A DNA stretch of 64,000 nt, taken from positions 62,001-126,000 of the forward strand of contig NZ_JAAKEL010000003.1 of assembly GCF_011039205.1 (NCBI RefSeq), given 5' to 3'. A program made the translations under genes and the position numbers. Shown piece by piece: positions 18,279-27,136 of this stretch. Position 1 is the first letter of the stretch. Each line of letters opens with the position of its first letter. This DNA comes from Dysgonomonas sp. ZJ279 (GTDB taxonomy: Bacteria > Bacteroidota > Bacteroidia > Bacteroidales > Dysgonomonadaceae). Under the pieces are notes generated by a model. That model had not been told where the DNA came from. It made no database searches and was given only the letters and a program-made list of their open reading frames with translations.

Positions 18279-19547
18279 ATGTTTGATTTAGACAATTGGC
18301 AGGAAATATGGTCTACAATAACCCGAAATAAACTTCGTAGCTTTCTTACAGGCTTCGGTGTATTTTGGGGGATATTTATGCTCATTATACTTATTGGGGT
18401 AGGTAATGGTTTTAAAGATGGTATGTTACAGAATGTGAATGGATTTGCATCTAACTCCTGCTTCTTTTTTACTAATCTTACTAGCGAGGCATATAAAGGG
18501 TTCCGTAAAGGGCGTCATTGGGATATGACAAACAGAGACCTTGTCATTATTCGCCAGAAAGCGAAATCGGTAGACCTGATTTCACCCATGTTGTTTGGTG
18601 GAGGTACAGATAAGAATGCAGTGAGAGGTACAAAATCGGGAACATACGGTACGCGAGGAGTGTATCCGGCTCATTTTCAGATAGAGCAACAGCACATATT
18701 ACATGGTCGTCTGTTTAATACGCTCGATGTCGATAACTATCGCAAGGTATGTGTAATCGGTAAAGTAGTATATGAAACATTGTTTCAACCGGGTGAAGAT
18801 CCGATAGGGCAATATATAAGAGTAAATGGTATTTATTTTCAAGTAATTGGAGTAATTCGCCCTAAATCAAGAGCTTCGGTCGGTGGAAATGTTGAAGAAT
18901 CTATTTTTATGCCGTTTACTACTATGCAGCGTGCTTTTAATCAGGGAGATGTGATACATTTTCTCGGATGTACGGCAAAACCCGGATACCCTGCATCTGT
19001 AACCGAAGAAGAAGTGAAAAGTATAATTAAGGCCACTCATGATATATCGCCTACCGACGAAAAGGCAATGAGAAGTTTTAATATAGAAAAAGAGTTTCAG
19101 ATATTTCAGAATTTATTTTTAGGTGTCGATTTCCTTATCTGGATTGTCGGACTCGGTGCTCTCTTTTCGGGCATAATAGGTATCAGTAATATTATGCTGG
19201 TAACGGTTCGGGAGCGAACAAGGGAAATCGGTGTCCGTCGTGCATTAGGTGCGCGACCGTTTACCATAGTAAAACAAATATTGAGTGAAAGCTTTCTATT
19301 GACGGCAATTGCCGGCTTTGGAGGTTTCTTTGTCGGAGTGGTAATATTGGAAATAGTAAGAGCGGCAATGCTTGCCAATACACAAGTGCCGGAGGGCGAA
19401 GGGTCGTTTTTTGTGCCTCCTTTCGTTTCATTCGAGACAGGATTGTTGGCAATGGGAGTACTTATTGTGTCGGGTGTTGTAGCAGGACTAATGCCTGCGA
19501 TGAGAGCCTTGAAAATAAAAGCTATTGATGCTATTAGAGAAGAGTAA
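18279..19547 (+). CDS. MacB-like ABC permease 2 (FtsX domain)
   Basis: A 422-residue protein of the same layout as its neighbour: N-terminal helix in SFLTGFGVFWGIFMLIILIG, periplasmic MacB core, and a C-terminal FtsX domain with VRERTREIGVRRALGARP. The two share the opening MFD(F/L)D but are clearly diverged inside the periplasmic domain, so they probably form a heterodimer served by one ATPase. The spacing of 30 bases fits one transcript. Confidence 0.9.
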   Translation: MFDLDNWQEIWSTITRNKLRSFLTGFGVFWGIFMLIILIGVGNGFKDGMLQNVNGFASNSCFFFTNLTSEAYKGFRKGRHWDMTNRDLVIIRQKAKSVDLISPMLFGGGTDKNAVRGTKSGTYGTRGVYPAHFQIEQQHILHGRLFNTLDVDNYRKVCVIGKVVYETLFQPGEDPIGQYIRVNGIYFQVIGVIRPKSRASVGGNVEESIFMPFTTMQRAFNQGDVIHFLGCTAKPGYPASVTEEEVKSIIKATHDISPTDEKAMRSFNIEKEFQIFQNLFLGVDFLIWIVGLGALFSGIIGISNIMLVTVRERTREIGVRRALGARPFTIVKQILSESFLLTAIAGFGGFFVGVVILEIVRAAMLANTQVPEGEGSFFVPPFVSFETGLLAMGVLIVSGVVAGLMPAMRALKIKAIDAIREE

Positions 19548-19589
19548 GACAAATTAAATATATAGGAAATTATAAACAGAACAAATAAT

Positions 19590-20717
19590 ATGAAGAAGAT
19601 TCTTAAAATTGCATTGCTTGTGATAATAGTGCTTATTGTTTTAGGTACGTTCTACATGCTCTGGCAGAAGTCGCAGCCCAAAAAGGTTGTTTATGAAATT
19701 ATTACAGTAGATACAGGTAATGTGGAAAATACCTCTGTAGCAACAGGGAAAGTTTCTCCCCGCGATGAGGTGTTGATTAAACCTCAGATATCCGGTATTA
19801 TATCAGAATTGCTGAAAGAAGCCGGAGATTATGTAAAAGCAGGCGAAGTTATTGCAACCGTAAAGGTTATACCTGAAATGGCATCTTTAAACTCGGCCGA
19901 ATCGCGAGTGACTATTGCTGAGATCAATCTGACACAAGTTAAGGCAGAATTTGAGCGTCAAACACAATTGTTCACAAAAGGTGTGATTGCGAAAGAAGAA
20001 ATGGATAAGGCCGAAGCCGATTATAAAAAGGCTAAGGAAGAACTTGACAACTCGAAAGATAACTTAGACATTGTAAAGAGTGGTATCTCGAAAAAGACAG
20101 CCCAATATAGTAATACACAGATCAGATCTACTATTACCGGGATGATTCTTGATGTTCCTGTCAAAGTTGGTAACTCTGTTATCCAGTCGAATACATTTAA
20201 CGATGGAACTACAATTGCAACTGTTGCCGATATGAACGACATGATATTTATCGGTAAAATAGATGAAACAGAGGTTGGACGTGTTCACGCCGGAATGCCA
20301 ATGAAATTATCGATAGGAGCAATTGAAAACCAAAAATTCGATGCTACACTCGAATATATAGCACCGAAAGGAACCGAAGAAAACGGAGCTATCCTTTTTG
20401 AAATAAAAGCAGCAGCAAGACTTTCCGATTCGGTTGTAGTTCGTGCCGGATATAGTGCCAATGCCGAGATTGTATTAGCTAAGGCCGAAAGTGTTTTATC
20501 TATTCCAGAAAGTACAATCGAATTTAGCAACGATTCCTCATTTGTGTATATACTCAAAGATACTCTCGATCAGAAACAAAACTTCGAGAAGAAACATATC
20601 ACAATCGGATTATCGGATGGTATAAAAGTTGAAGTGAAATCGGGACTAAATAAAGGAGACAAGATCAGAGGCAATGAAGTTTCTGACAAGCCGAATAAAG
20701 AAGGTAAAGAACAATGA
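19590..20717 (+). CDS. Periplasmic adaptor of the exporter (MacA/HlyD family)
   Basis: The 375-residue protein has an N-terminal membrane anchor (residues 5-25), a lipoyl/barrel-sandwich half (SVATGKVSPRDEVLIKPQIS), a coiled-coil hairpin (about 95-165, with repeated Glu/Lys/Ala), the second lipoyl half and a beta-barrel. It links the two permeases to the outer-membrane channel encoded next. No lipobox is present. Its last codons overlap an alternative start of the channel gene. Confidence 0.9.
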   Translation: MKKILKIALLVIIVLIVLGTFYMLWQKSQPKKVVYEIITVDTGNVENTSVATGKVSPRDEVLIKPQISGIISELLKEAGDYVKAGEVIATVKVIPEMASLNSAESRVTIAEINLTQVKAEFERQTQLFTKGVIAKEEMDKAEADYKKAKEELDNSKDNLDIVKSGISKKTAQYSNTQIRSTITGMILDVPVKVGNSVIQSNTFNDGTTIATVADMNDMIFIGKIDETEVGRVHAGMPMKLSIGAIENQKFDATLEYIAPKGTEENGAILFEIKAAARLSDSVVVRAGYSANAEIVLAKAESVLSIPESTIEFSNDSSFVYILKDTLDQKQNFEKKHITIGLSDGIKVEVKSGLNKGDKIRGNEVSDKPNKEGKEQ

Positions 20718-20731
20718 TAAATAATAAAGCT

Positions 20732-22069
20732 ATGAAAAAATATATAGTATCATGTTGTTTTTTATTACTTACACTGGGTCTTCAGGCTCAGAATAAGTGG
20801 ACTCTGCGAGAGTGTATCGATTATGCTATCGAAAACAACATTGAAATCAAGCAGCAATATTTAAGTGTAAAGAATTCGGAGGTCGATTTAAGTACCAGTA
20901 AAAATAGTCGTTTGCCAGATTTGTCGGGAAGTGCCGGACAAAATTTCAACTTTGGTCGGACAGCATCAGCCGCAACAGGTGTTTATGAGGCGAATTCGGC
21001 TTCTACCACAAATTTTGGTCTGTCATCCAGCACTCCGATATTCACCGGATTTCGTATTCCGAATGAAATAAAGATGTATGAGCTTAACTTGCTGGCTGCT
21101 ACCGAAGGCTTAAAGAAAGCAAAAGAGAATCTTGAATTACAGGTTACTTCATTGTTTTTGGATGTACTGTTCAAAAAAGAAATTCTCAAAGTTTATCAAG
21201 AGCAAATTAAACTTAGTAAGGTACAAGTAGAACGTACACAAGCTTTGGTTGATGCTGGTAAAGTTCCTGCGTCGCAGCTATATGATATAAAAGCCCAGTT
21301 GGCTAAAGATGAGTTGAATGCTACAGTTGCAGAAAATGATTTGGATCTTTCGTCACTGAATCTGGCACAGGCATTAAATCTTCTTGATGCTAAAGATTTT
21401 GATGTGGCAGAACCTATTCTGGGAGATGTGATAGGTGATAATATATCAAGTATTCTTCCTGCCGATCAGATTTATCAGGTGGCAGTGGTTAGCAGACCTC
21501 ATGTGAAAGAAGCTGAATACAAAGTAGAAAGTAGTAAAAGAAACCTCAAAGTAGCTCAATCGGGATACTGGCCGACTATCGATTTAGGCCTTTCATACAA
21601 TAATGGTTTCGATCATATATATAAGAGTGAATATGATAATAAGAGTATTTCTGAACAGTTGAAAAATAACTCACGCGAGGTAATTGGTCTAACATTGAGA
21701 GTTCCTCTTTTCAATCGTTTCCAAACTCGCAATCAGGTGAGAGGGGCGCGTATTAATATCGAGAATAGAGAATTAGAACTTGATAATGTGAAACTGGCTT
21801 TGTTTAAAGAAATACAACAAGCGTATCAGAGTGCTGTAGCTGCTCAATCTAAATTCTCGTCGACAGAGATTGCTTTGGAGGCTTCGCAAGAGTCGTTTAA
21901 TTATGCCCAGGAACGCTACGATATAGGAAAATCTACGGTGTTCGAGTTTGCCGATGCACAGACTAAATTGTTGACTAGCCGATCGGAGCAAATTCAGGCA
22001 AAATATGATTTTCTTTTCCGTGCCAAGATATTAGATTTTTATAGAGGTACAAAGATTGATATAAAATAA
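20732..22069 (+). CDS. TolC-family outer-membrane channel of the exporter
   Basis: A 445-residue outer-membrane efflux protein with a signal peptide (MKKYIVSCCFLLLTLGLQAQ) and two repeats of the long-helix OEP domain, including the ANLDLSSLNLAQALNL-like region of the first repeat and the FEFADAQTKLLTSRSEQIQAK segment of the second. The ATG at 20714 overlaps the adaptor stop as ATGA and would add six residues; I prefer 20732 because it gives the cleaner signal peptide. It ends the operon, with a strong terminator behind it. Confidence 0.9.
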   Translation: MKKYIVSCCFLLLTLGLQAQNKWTLRECIDYAIENNIEIKQQYLSVKNSEVDLSTSKNSRLPDLSGSAGQNFNFGRTASAATGVYEANSASTTNFGLSSSTPIFTGFRIPNEIKMYELNLLAATEGLKKAKENLELQVTSLFLDVLFKKEILKVYQEQIKLSKVQVERTQALVDAGKVPASQLYDIKAQLAKDELNATVAENDLDLSSLNLAQALNLLDAKDFDVAEPILGDVIGDNISSILPADQIYQVAVVSRPHVKEAEYKVESSKRNLKVAQSGYWPTIDLGLSYNNGFDHIYKSEYDNKSISEQLKNNSREVIGLTLRVPLFNRFQTRNQVRGARINIENRELELDNVKLALFKEIQQAYQSAVAAQSKFSSTEIALEASQESFNYAQERYDIGKSTVFEFADAQTKLLTSRSEQIQAKYDFLFRAKILDFYRGTKIDIK

Positions 22070-22094
22070 CCACAGATATCTAAATGATATACGG

Positions 22095-22129
22095 AGTCCT
22101 GAAGAATATAATTTTTCAGGACTTTTTTA
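22095..22129 (+). terminator. Terminator of the exporter operon
   Basis: AGTCCTGAA (22095-22103) pairs with TTCAGGACT (22115-22123) and is followed by TTTTTT. It lies 26 bases past the channel stop codon. Confidence 0.9.
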
Positions 22130-22378
22130 TCGATAAAATTTACTAAAAACTCTCTTTTTTTACTGTTTATTCATTTTCATGTATGAATAACATGAGAAAT
22201 CTTTGTTATATCATCAGAACATTTTACTATTTTTGGAAAGATACCATTTTTTTTACGCACGAGAAATCGATAGGTCAGGTGATTCTGATCTTTACAAGAT
22301 AAGTATGGTAAACTATTAAATATGCTGTATTTTCAGTTATAGTACACATCAATAGTTATACTTACTAAAGAAATAAAA

Positions 22379-22393
22379 TAGGTCGGCGACCTA
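22379..22393. promoter_or_regulatory. Short palindrome in the EF-G-like leader
   Basis: TAGGTCG-G-CGACCTA is a perfect 7-1-7 inverted repeat and is GC-rich against an AT-rich background. It ends 29 bases before the ATG at 22423. It could be an operator for a dimeric repressor or a small mRNA hairpin that affects translation. Confidence 0.4.
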
Positions 22394-22422
22394 AAGTATT
22401 AATCTTTATAAATTTTTGTGCC

Positions 22423-24582
22423 ATGAAAACTTACCAGACAAGTGAAATCAAGAACATTGCTATTCTTGGTAGTTCGGGAGCGGGCAAAACCACTCTCACC
22501 GAAGCCATGCTTTTCGAAGCGGGGGTAATAAAACGTAGAGGTCGTGTCGAAGACGGCAATACAGTTTCTGATTATTTCCCGGTGGAGAAGGAGTATGGTT
22601 ATTCTGTTTTTTCTAGCATAATATCCGTTGAGTGGATGAATCGCAAGCTCAATTTTATTGACTGTCCCGGTTCCGACGATTTTGCGGGTAATGTTGTTAC
22701 CTCACTCAATGTGACAGATACCGCTTTGGTGGTTCTCAATGCACAATATGGATTAGAGGTTGGTACAATCAATCAGTTGCGTTACACCAGTCAATTACAA
22801 AAACCTGTCATATTCGTTGTTAATCAACTGGATCACGCCAAAGCCGATTTCGATAATGTGGTGTCTCAATTGAAAGCCGATTATGGAGAGAAGGCAGTAT
22901 TAGTTCAATATCCGGTTAATTGCGGCGAAGGATTTAATGCTGTTGTAGATGTGTTAAAGAATAAAATGTACCGATGGAAACCTGAAGGCGGTGTTCCTGA
23001 AGTACTCGAAATACCTGAAGAGGAAAAAGAAAAAGCAAGCGAATTGCATCAAAAGTTAGTTGAGGCAGCTGCCGAAAATGAAGAATCTCTGATGGAGAAA
23101 TTCTTCGATCAGGGAACACTTACCGAAGAAGAGATGCGGATGGGTATTCGCTGGGGATTGGTGCATAGAGATTTATTTCCGGTATTCTGTGTGTCAGCGG
23201 CGAATGATATGTGCGTGAGACGTACATTAGAATTCTTAGGGAATGTTGTTCCCTATGTAAGAGACTTGCCTTGTCCCGTAAATACAGATGGTGAAGAGAT
23301 AAAACCGGAGGTAGACAAGCCGACAAGTCTGTTTTTCTTTAAAACAACAGTAGAGCCTCATGTCGGAGAAGTTTCTTACTTCAAAGTAATGAGTGGCAAA
23401 GTACACGAAGGCGATGATTTTGTTAATGCCGACAGAGGTTCGAAAGAACGTATCGGTCAATTGTTTTGTGCTGCCGGACAACAACGTGCCAAAGTAGAGG
23501 AACTGGTTGCAGGAGATATCGGCGCAACAGTTAAATTAAAAGATGTAAGGACAGGAAATACTTTAAATGTAAAAGGAGTAGATAATAAATTTAATTTTAT
23601 AAAATACCCTGAACCAAAATATCGTCGTGCTATAAAAGCCGAGAACGAAAAAGATACGGAGAAACTCAGTGAAGCATTGCAGCGCATGCATGAGGAAGAC
23701 CCTACATGGTTGATCGAAAATTCGAAAGAATTGAAGCAATTAATTGTTTCGGGACAAGGGGAATTTCATCTTAAAACACTGAAGTGGAGACTTGAAAATA
23801 ACGATAAAATAGCTATAATATATTCCGAGCCGAAGATTCCATATAGAGAAACGATAACCAAAGCTGCCAGAGCCGACTATCGTCACAAAAAACAATCGGG
23901 TGGTGCCGGACAATTTGGCGAGGTTCACATGATAGTAGAACCATATGTGGAAGGTGTGCCTGTTCCTGAGATTTACAGGTTCAACGGACAAGAATTTAAA
24001 GTACAGACTCGTGATGTCCAAACTTACGATCTGGACTGGGGCGGTAAGCTTGTTTTTGTAAATAGTATCGTCGGTGGATCTATCGATACCCGCTTCTTGC
24101 CGGCCATTGTAAAAGGTATTATGGCACGTTTGGAGCAAGGGCCATTAACAGGCTCTTATGCCCGCGATGTACGTGTTGTTGTTTATGACGGAAAGATGCA
24201 CCCTGTAGATTCCAATGAAATTTCGTTTATGCTGGCAGGGCGAAATGCGTTCAGCGAAGCTTTCAAAAATGCAGGTCCTAAGATTCTCGAACCTATCTAT
24301 GATGTAACCGTATCTGTCCCTTCCGATAGAATGGGCGATGTAATGGGTGACCTCCAAAACCGCCGTGCTATGATTATGGGTATGGAAAGCGATAGAGGTA
24401 TCGAAATATTGAAGGCTAAAGTACCATTGAAAGAAATGGGAAGTTATTCAATTTCGCTCAGTTCGTTGACAGGAGGTCGAGCTTCTTTCACTATGAAGTT
24501 TGCAAGTTATGAACTTGTGCCTACCGATGTACAAGAAAAATTGCTGAAAGATTATGCATCAACACAAAAAGATGAAGATTAA
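22423..24582 (+). CDS. EF-G paralogue with altered GTPase switch regions (EF-G2 type)
   Basis: The 719-residue protein has all EF-G domains: GTPase (1-270), domain II, III, IV (about 470-600, with GGAGQFGEVHMIVEP) and V. The P-loop is GSSGAGKT (16-23) instead of AHIDAGKT. The switch I motif RGIT reads YGYS (58-61). Switch II reads DCPGSDDF (80-87) where EF-G has DTPGHVDF, so the catalytic histidine is Ser84. G4 is NQLD. It should bind ribosomes but hydrolyse GTP poorly or not at all. It resembles the Bacteroides EF-G2 described as supporting slow translation during carbon starvation. It is a single gene with its own terminator. Confidence 0.88.
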   Translation: MKTYQTSEIKNIAILGSSGAGKTTLTEAMLFEAGVIKRRGRVEDGNTVSDYFPVEKEYGYSVFSSIISVEWMNRKLNFIDCPGSDDFAGNVVTSLNVTDTALVVLNAQYGLEVGTINQLRYTSQLQKPVIFVVNQLDHAKADFDNVVSQLKADYGEKAVLVQYPVNCGEGFNAVVDVLKNKMYRWKPEGGVPEVLEIPEEEKEKASELHQKLVEAAAENEESLMEKFFDQGTLTEEEMRMGIRWGLVHRDLFPVFCVSAANDMCVRRTLEFLGNVVPYVRDLPCPVNTDGEEIKPEVDKPTSLFFFKTTVEPHVGEVSYFKVMSGKVHEGDDFVNADRGSKERIGQLFCAAGQQRAKVEELVAGDIGATVKLKDVRTGNTLNVKGVDNKFNFIKYPEPKYRRAIKAENEKDTEKLSEALQRMHEEDPTWLIENSKELKQLIVSGQGEFHLKTLKWRLENNDKIAIIYSEPKIPYRETITKAARADYRHKKQSGGAGQFGEVHMIVEPYVEGVPVPEIYRFNGQEFKVQTRDVQTYDLDWGGKLVFVNSIVGGSIDTRFLPAIVKGIMARLEQGPLTGSYARDVRVVVYDGKMHPVDSNEISFMLAGRNAFSEAFKNAGPKILEPIYDVTVSVPSDRMGDVMGDLQNRRAMIMGMESDRGIEILKAKVPLKEMGSYSISLSSLTGGRASFTMKFASYELVPTDVQEKLLKDYASTQKDED

Positions 24583-24598
24583 TTGCGAATTATAACCT

Positions 24599-24636
24599 CA
24601 AAAGGAGCTATTCGAAAGAGTAGCTCCTTTTTTTTT
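24599..24636 (+). terminator. Terminator of the EF-G-like gene
   Basis: AAAGGAGCTA (24601-24610) pairs with TAGCTCCTTT (24621-24630), followed by a T run. It lies 18 bases past the stop codon. Confidence 0.9.
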
Positions 24637-24710
24637 GTTTTAGTGACATAAATCTTATTTAATGTGAGTTCGATATGTGAAAAGGAATAATAACTAATAA
24701 AATTCTGGAG

Positions 24711-24828
24711 AGACTCTGTCATCCCGAACTGATAGGAGGGATCTACTTCTCTTGAGGTTATTAGCCAATAGCTATTAGCTACCGGCTTATTTCATAATAG
24801 ATCCCTCACTACATTTCTGGATGACACA
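24711..24828. repeat. Palindromic MITE-like repeat (copy 3)
   Basis: The ends (ACTCTGTCATCCCGAACTGA... and AGATCCCTCACTACATTTCT... near 24799) are diverged versions of the 33-base arms at 3191-3311. The centre, about 24750-24797, is close to the reverse complement of the centre of copy 2, so the element sits in the opposite orientation. It lies between the EF-G-like terminator and aspA. Confidence 0.8.
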
Positions 24829-25030
24829 ATGGACGAAAGACAGATACTAATTCATAACTATATGATGTTTATATCGAACCACGTTATTTGCATGAAATTG
24901 TACCTAACCTCTATATAAAGATAAAATATGTGATATTATAATATGAAACTCTTTTGTTTCGTTAAAACATTTAGTACATTCGATAATAAATACTAACTAT
25001 TTTCTAAATATTTACTTTCATATTGTTAAC

Positions 25031-26416
25031 ATGGATAGAATTGAAACTGATTTAATAGGAGACCTGCCTATTCCTAGCGATGCTTACTATGGTATTCACA
25101 CTCAAAGGGCTGTTCACAATTTTCAGATTACAGGAATAAAACTTACCAGTTTTCCCGAGTTTATTAAAGCATTAGCTTACGTAAAGTGGGCTGCCGCAGA
25201 AACAAATTGTCGCTTAGGTGTATTGGACAAAAGAATAGCAGAGGCTATAATAGAAGCATGTAAAAAACTTATAGGAGGAGAATATCAGGATCAATTTTTA
25301 AGTGATATGTTACAAGGAGGTGCAGGTACCTCTACCAACATGAATATAAATGAGGTAGTAGCTAATATTGCACTCGAAATGATGGGGCATAATAAAGGGG
25401 AATATCAATATTGTTCTCCTTACGATCATGTAAATCTCTCTCAATCTACTAATGATGCCTATCCTACAGGTGTTAAATTAGGAATTCTTTTTTACAATCA
25501 GAATATAGTGCAATCGTTGAGTGAACTTGTAGGTTCATTAAAGAGGAAAGGACAAGAATTAGCACATGTGATAACAATGGGGCGAACCCATCTTCAAGAT
25601 GCCATTCCTCTAACTCTAGGACAGGTATTCGATGCCTATGCAGCTACGTTAGATAAAGAGATCGATTCTTTAAATCAAAGTGCAAATCAGAGTTTGGAAA
25701 TAAATATGGGGGCTACTGCTGTTGGTACAGGACTTAATGCTGTTCCGGGCTATGCTAAACTTTGTGCCGAGAATCTGTCGAAAATAACTAAGTTCGATTT
25801 TACGCCTGCTACAAATTTGGTGGAGGCAACATCCAGCACTTCGAGCTTTGTTGCTTATTCTTCGGCCTTGAAAAAATTATCGACAAAGTTATCGAAAATG
25901 GCAAACGACTTAAGATTGCTGACTTCGGGTCCTCGTTGTGGATTTTATGAAATCAATTTACCTCCAATGCAAGCCGGATCATCTATTATGCCCGGTAAAG
26001 TGAATCCAGTTATACCCGAGGTTGTATCGCAGACATGCTTTAAGGTGATAGCGAACGATTTTGCTGTGACAATGGCCGCTGAAGCAGGGCAATTACAATT
26101 GAATGTGATGGAACCTGTGATCACATATACTCTTTTTGAATCGGTAAAACTTCTGTCGAATGCAATGGTATGTTTCAGAAAGAACTGTATAGACGGTATC
26201 ACTGCAAATGAGGAACATTGCAAAAATTTAGTGATGAACAGCATCGGTATCGTAACAGCACTGAATCCGTATATCGGTTACGAAAACAGTACTGCGATAG
26301 CCAAAGAAGCACTTGAAACAGGGCAGAGCGTTTATAGTTTGATATTAAAGAAAAATGTATTATCTAAAGATGAACTGGATAGAATATTAAACCCTGAAAA
26401 TATGATCGGAGCTTGA
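25031..26416 (+). CDS. aspA: Aspartate ammonia-lyase AspA
   Basis: A 461-residue member of the fumarase/aspartase family that deaminates aspartate to fumarate and ammonia, feeding fumarate reduction in anaerobic Bacteroidales. The family signature GSSIMPGKVNP is intact, as are QSTNDAYPT and the TMGRTHLQDAIPLTLGQ block. The N-terminal DAYYGIHTQRAVHNF distinguishes aspartase from fumarase C. It is a single gene between two terminators. Confidence 0.94.
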   Translation: MDRIETDLIGDLPIPSDAYYGIHTQRAVHNFQITGIKLTSFPEFIKALAYVKWAAAETNCRLGVLDKRIAEAIIEACKKLIGGEYQDQFLSDMLQGGAGTSTNMNINEVVANIALEMMGHNKGEYQYCSPYDHVNLSQSTNDAYPTGVKLGILFYNQNIVQSLSELVGSLKRKGQELAHVITMGRTHLQDAIPLTLGQVFDAYAATLDKEIDSLNQSANQSLEINMGATAVGTGLNAVPGYAKLCAENLSKITKFDFTPATNLVEATSSTSSFVAYSSALKKLSTKLSKMANDLRLLTSGPRCGFYEINLPPMQAGSSIMPGKVNPVIPEVVSQTCFKVIANDFAVTMAAEAGQLQLNVMEPVITYTLFESVKLLSNAMVCFRKNCIDGITANEEHCKNLVMNSIGIVTALNPYIGYENSTAIAKEALETGQSVYSLILKKNVLSKDELDRILNPENMIGA

Positions 26417-26443
26417 TAGTAAATCATACATAAATAATTAAAT

Positions 26444-26484
26444 AAAAGCGTTAGGATAATTATTATTTTAACGCTTTTGTTTTC
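26444..26484 (+). terminator. Terminator of aspA
   Basis: AAAAGCGTTA (26444-26453) pairs exactly with TAACGCTTTT (26469-26478), followed by GTTTTC. It is 28 bases past the stop codon. Confidence 0.88.
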
Positions 26485-26498
26485 TTGTGTGTGCAAAG

Positions 26499-26531
26499 TT
26501 TGAAGTTTTAAATTAAAAATTCCTATATTTG
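26499..26531 (+). promoter_or_regulatory. Consensus promoter of the metal-efflux locus
   Basis: TTTG (26499-26502), a 21-base spacer and TATATTTG (26524-26531) match the Bacteroidota promoter consensus very well. Transcription would start around 26535-26538, at or within a few bases of the ATG at 26536. Confidence 0.7.
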
Positions 26532-26535
26532 CCGG

Positions 26536-27012
26536 ATGAAGGTTAAGAAGCATATATCTCTGATTCTCCTGCTATTTGCTAATATATTGTTATTGGCACA
26601 TGGAGTCTTGCCTCATTACCATCATGACGGAATTGTATGTATGGTCCGTAGCGAAGCCTGTCAAACAATTCATAATAACGAGAAACATAGTGATCATAGT
26701 GAATGTGATCATAGCAATTGCGAATGCTGTGGTGGTGTGCATGATAAACACCATTCGCACGACAATTCAGAAGATTGTGATTTGAAGACTGTCGTTTTAC
26801 GTCAGGCGAATAACCACGAAAATGATACTGTCCAACCGATTAGTATTTCGTCTTTATTTTATATTGCTTATACGCTAAATATATTTTATCTTGATGCTCC
26901 AACCGTTGGACTTCATCTACAGGAAAAACCATATTTAGAAACTTATACCTCACCCTTTGTCGGCTCTATACGTAGCCTAAGGGCTCCTCCCTTTATTTCT
27001 ACTTTAAGCTGA
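26536..27012 (+). CDS. Small exported His/Cys-rich protein (DUF6769-like)
   Basis: A 158-residue protein with an N-terminal hydrophobic segment (residues 6-22, signal peptide or anchor) followed by LPHYHHDG and a metal-ligand-rich stretch (about 38-80: HSDHSECDHSNCECCGGVHD and further His). The C-terminal half is hydrophobic with a final SLRAPPF motif. It resembles a Bacteroidales family of small proteins found beside metal-efflux genes; I recall it as DUF6769, but this needs a profile check. Likely role: periplasmic or membrane metal binding. The promoter places transcription start at its ATG, so the mRNA may be leaderless. Confidence 0.7.
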   Translation: MKVKKHISLILLLFANILLLAHGVLPHYHHDGIVCMVRSEACQTIHNNEKHSDHSECDHSNCECCGGVHDKHHSHDNSEDCDLKTVVLRQANNHENDTVQPISISSLFYIAYTLNIFYLDAPTVGLHLQEKPYLETYTSPFVGSIRSLRAPPFISTLS

Positions 27013-27040
27013 TAAATACTCCGTTTGTTCGAGTATTTAT
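27012..27040 (+). promoter_or_regulatory. Stem-loop between the His-rich gene and the Fur-family gene
   Basis: ATAAATACTC (27012-27021) pairs exactly with GAGTATTTAT (27031-27040). No T run follows, so it could be a weak terminator, an RNA processing site or a stabiliser. Confidence 0.4.
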
Positions 27041-27048
27041 TATCATGT

Positions 27049-27061
27049 AATGACTGTCATT
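27049..27061. promoter_or_regulatory. Candidate operator before the Fur-family gene
   Basis: AATGAC-T-GTCATT is a perfect 6-1-6 inverted repeat, 75 bases before the ATG of the Fur-family regulator. The size and 1-base centre fit a Fur-family dimer site, but the sequence is not a known consensus that I can cite. Confidence 0.35.
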
Positions 27062-27136
27062 TAGTTATAGCAGACGTTTGTTGTCTTTCTTAGACGGTAA
27101 ATATGAAAGTTTGCGATATTAAAGTATTGAAATATA

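Larger units (their letters stand above)
22070..22422. other. Intergenic region before the EF-G-like gene
   Basis: This 353-base stretch holds the exporter terminator at 22095-22129 and the small palindrome at 22379-22393. No clear TAnnTTTG promoter was found. The long AT-rich leader is the likely place for control of the EF-G-like gene. Confidence 0.5.
24583..25030. other. Intergenic region between the EF-G-like gene and aspA
   Basis: Holds the terminator at 24599-24636 and repeat copy 3 at 24711-24828. The remaining 200 bases before aspA are AT-rich, without a clear promoter match or gene. Confidence 0.5.
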
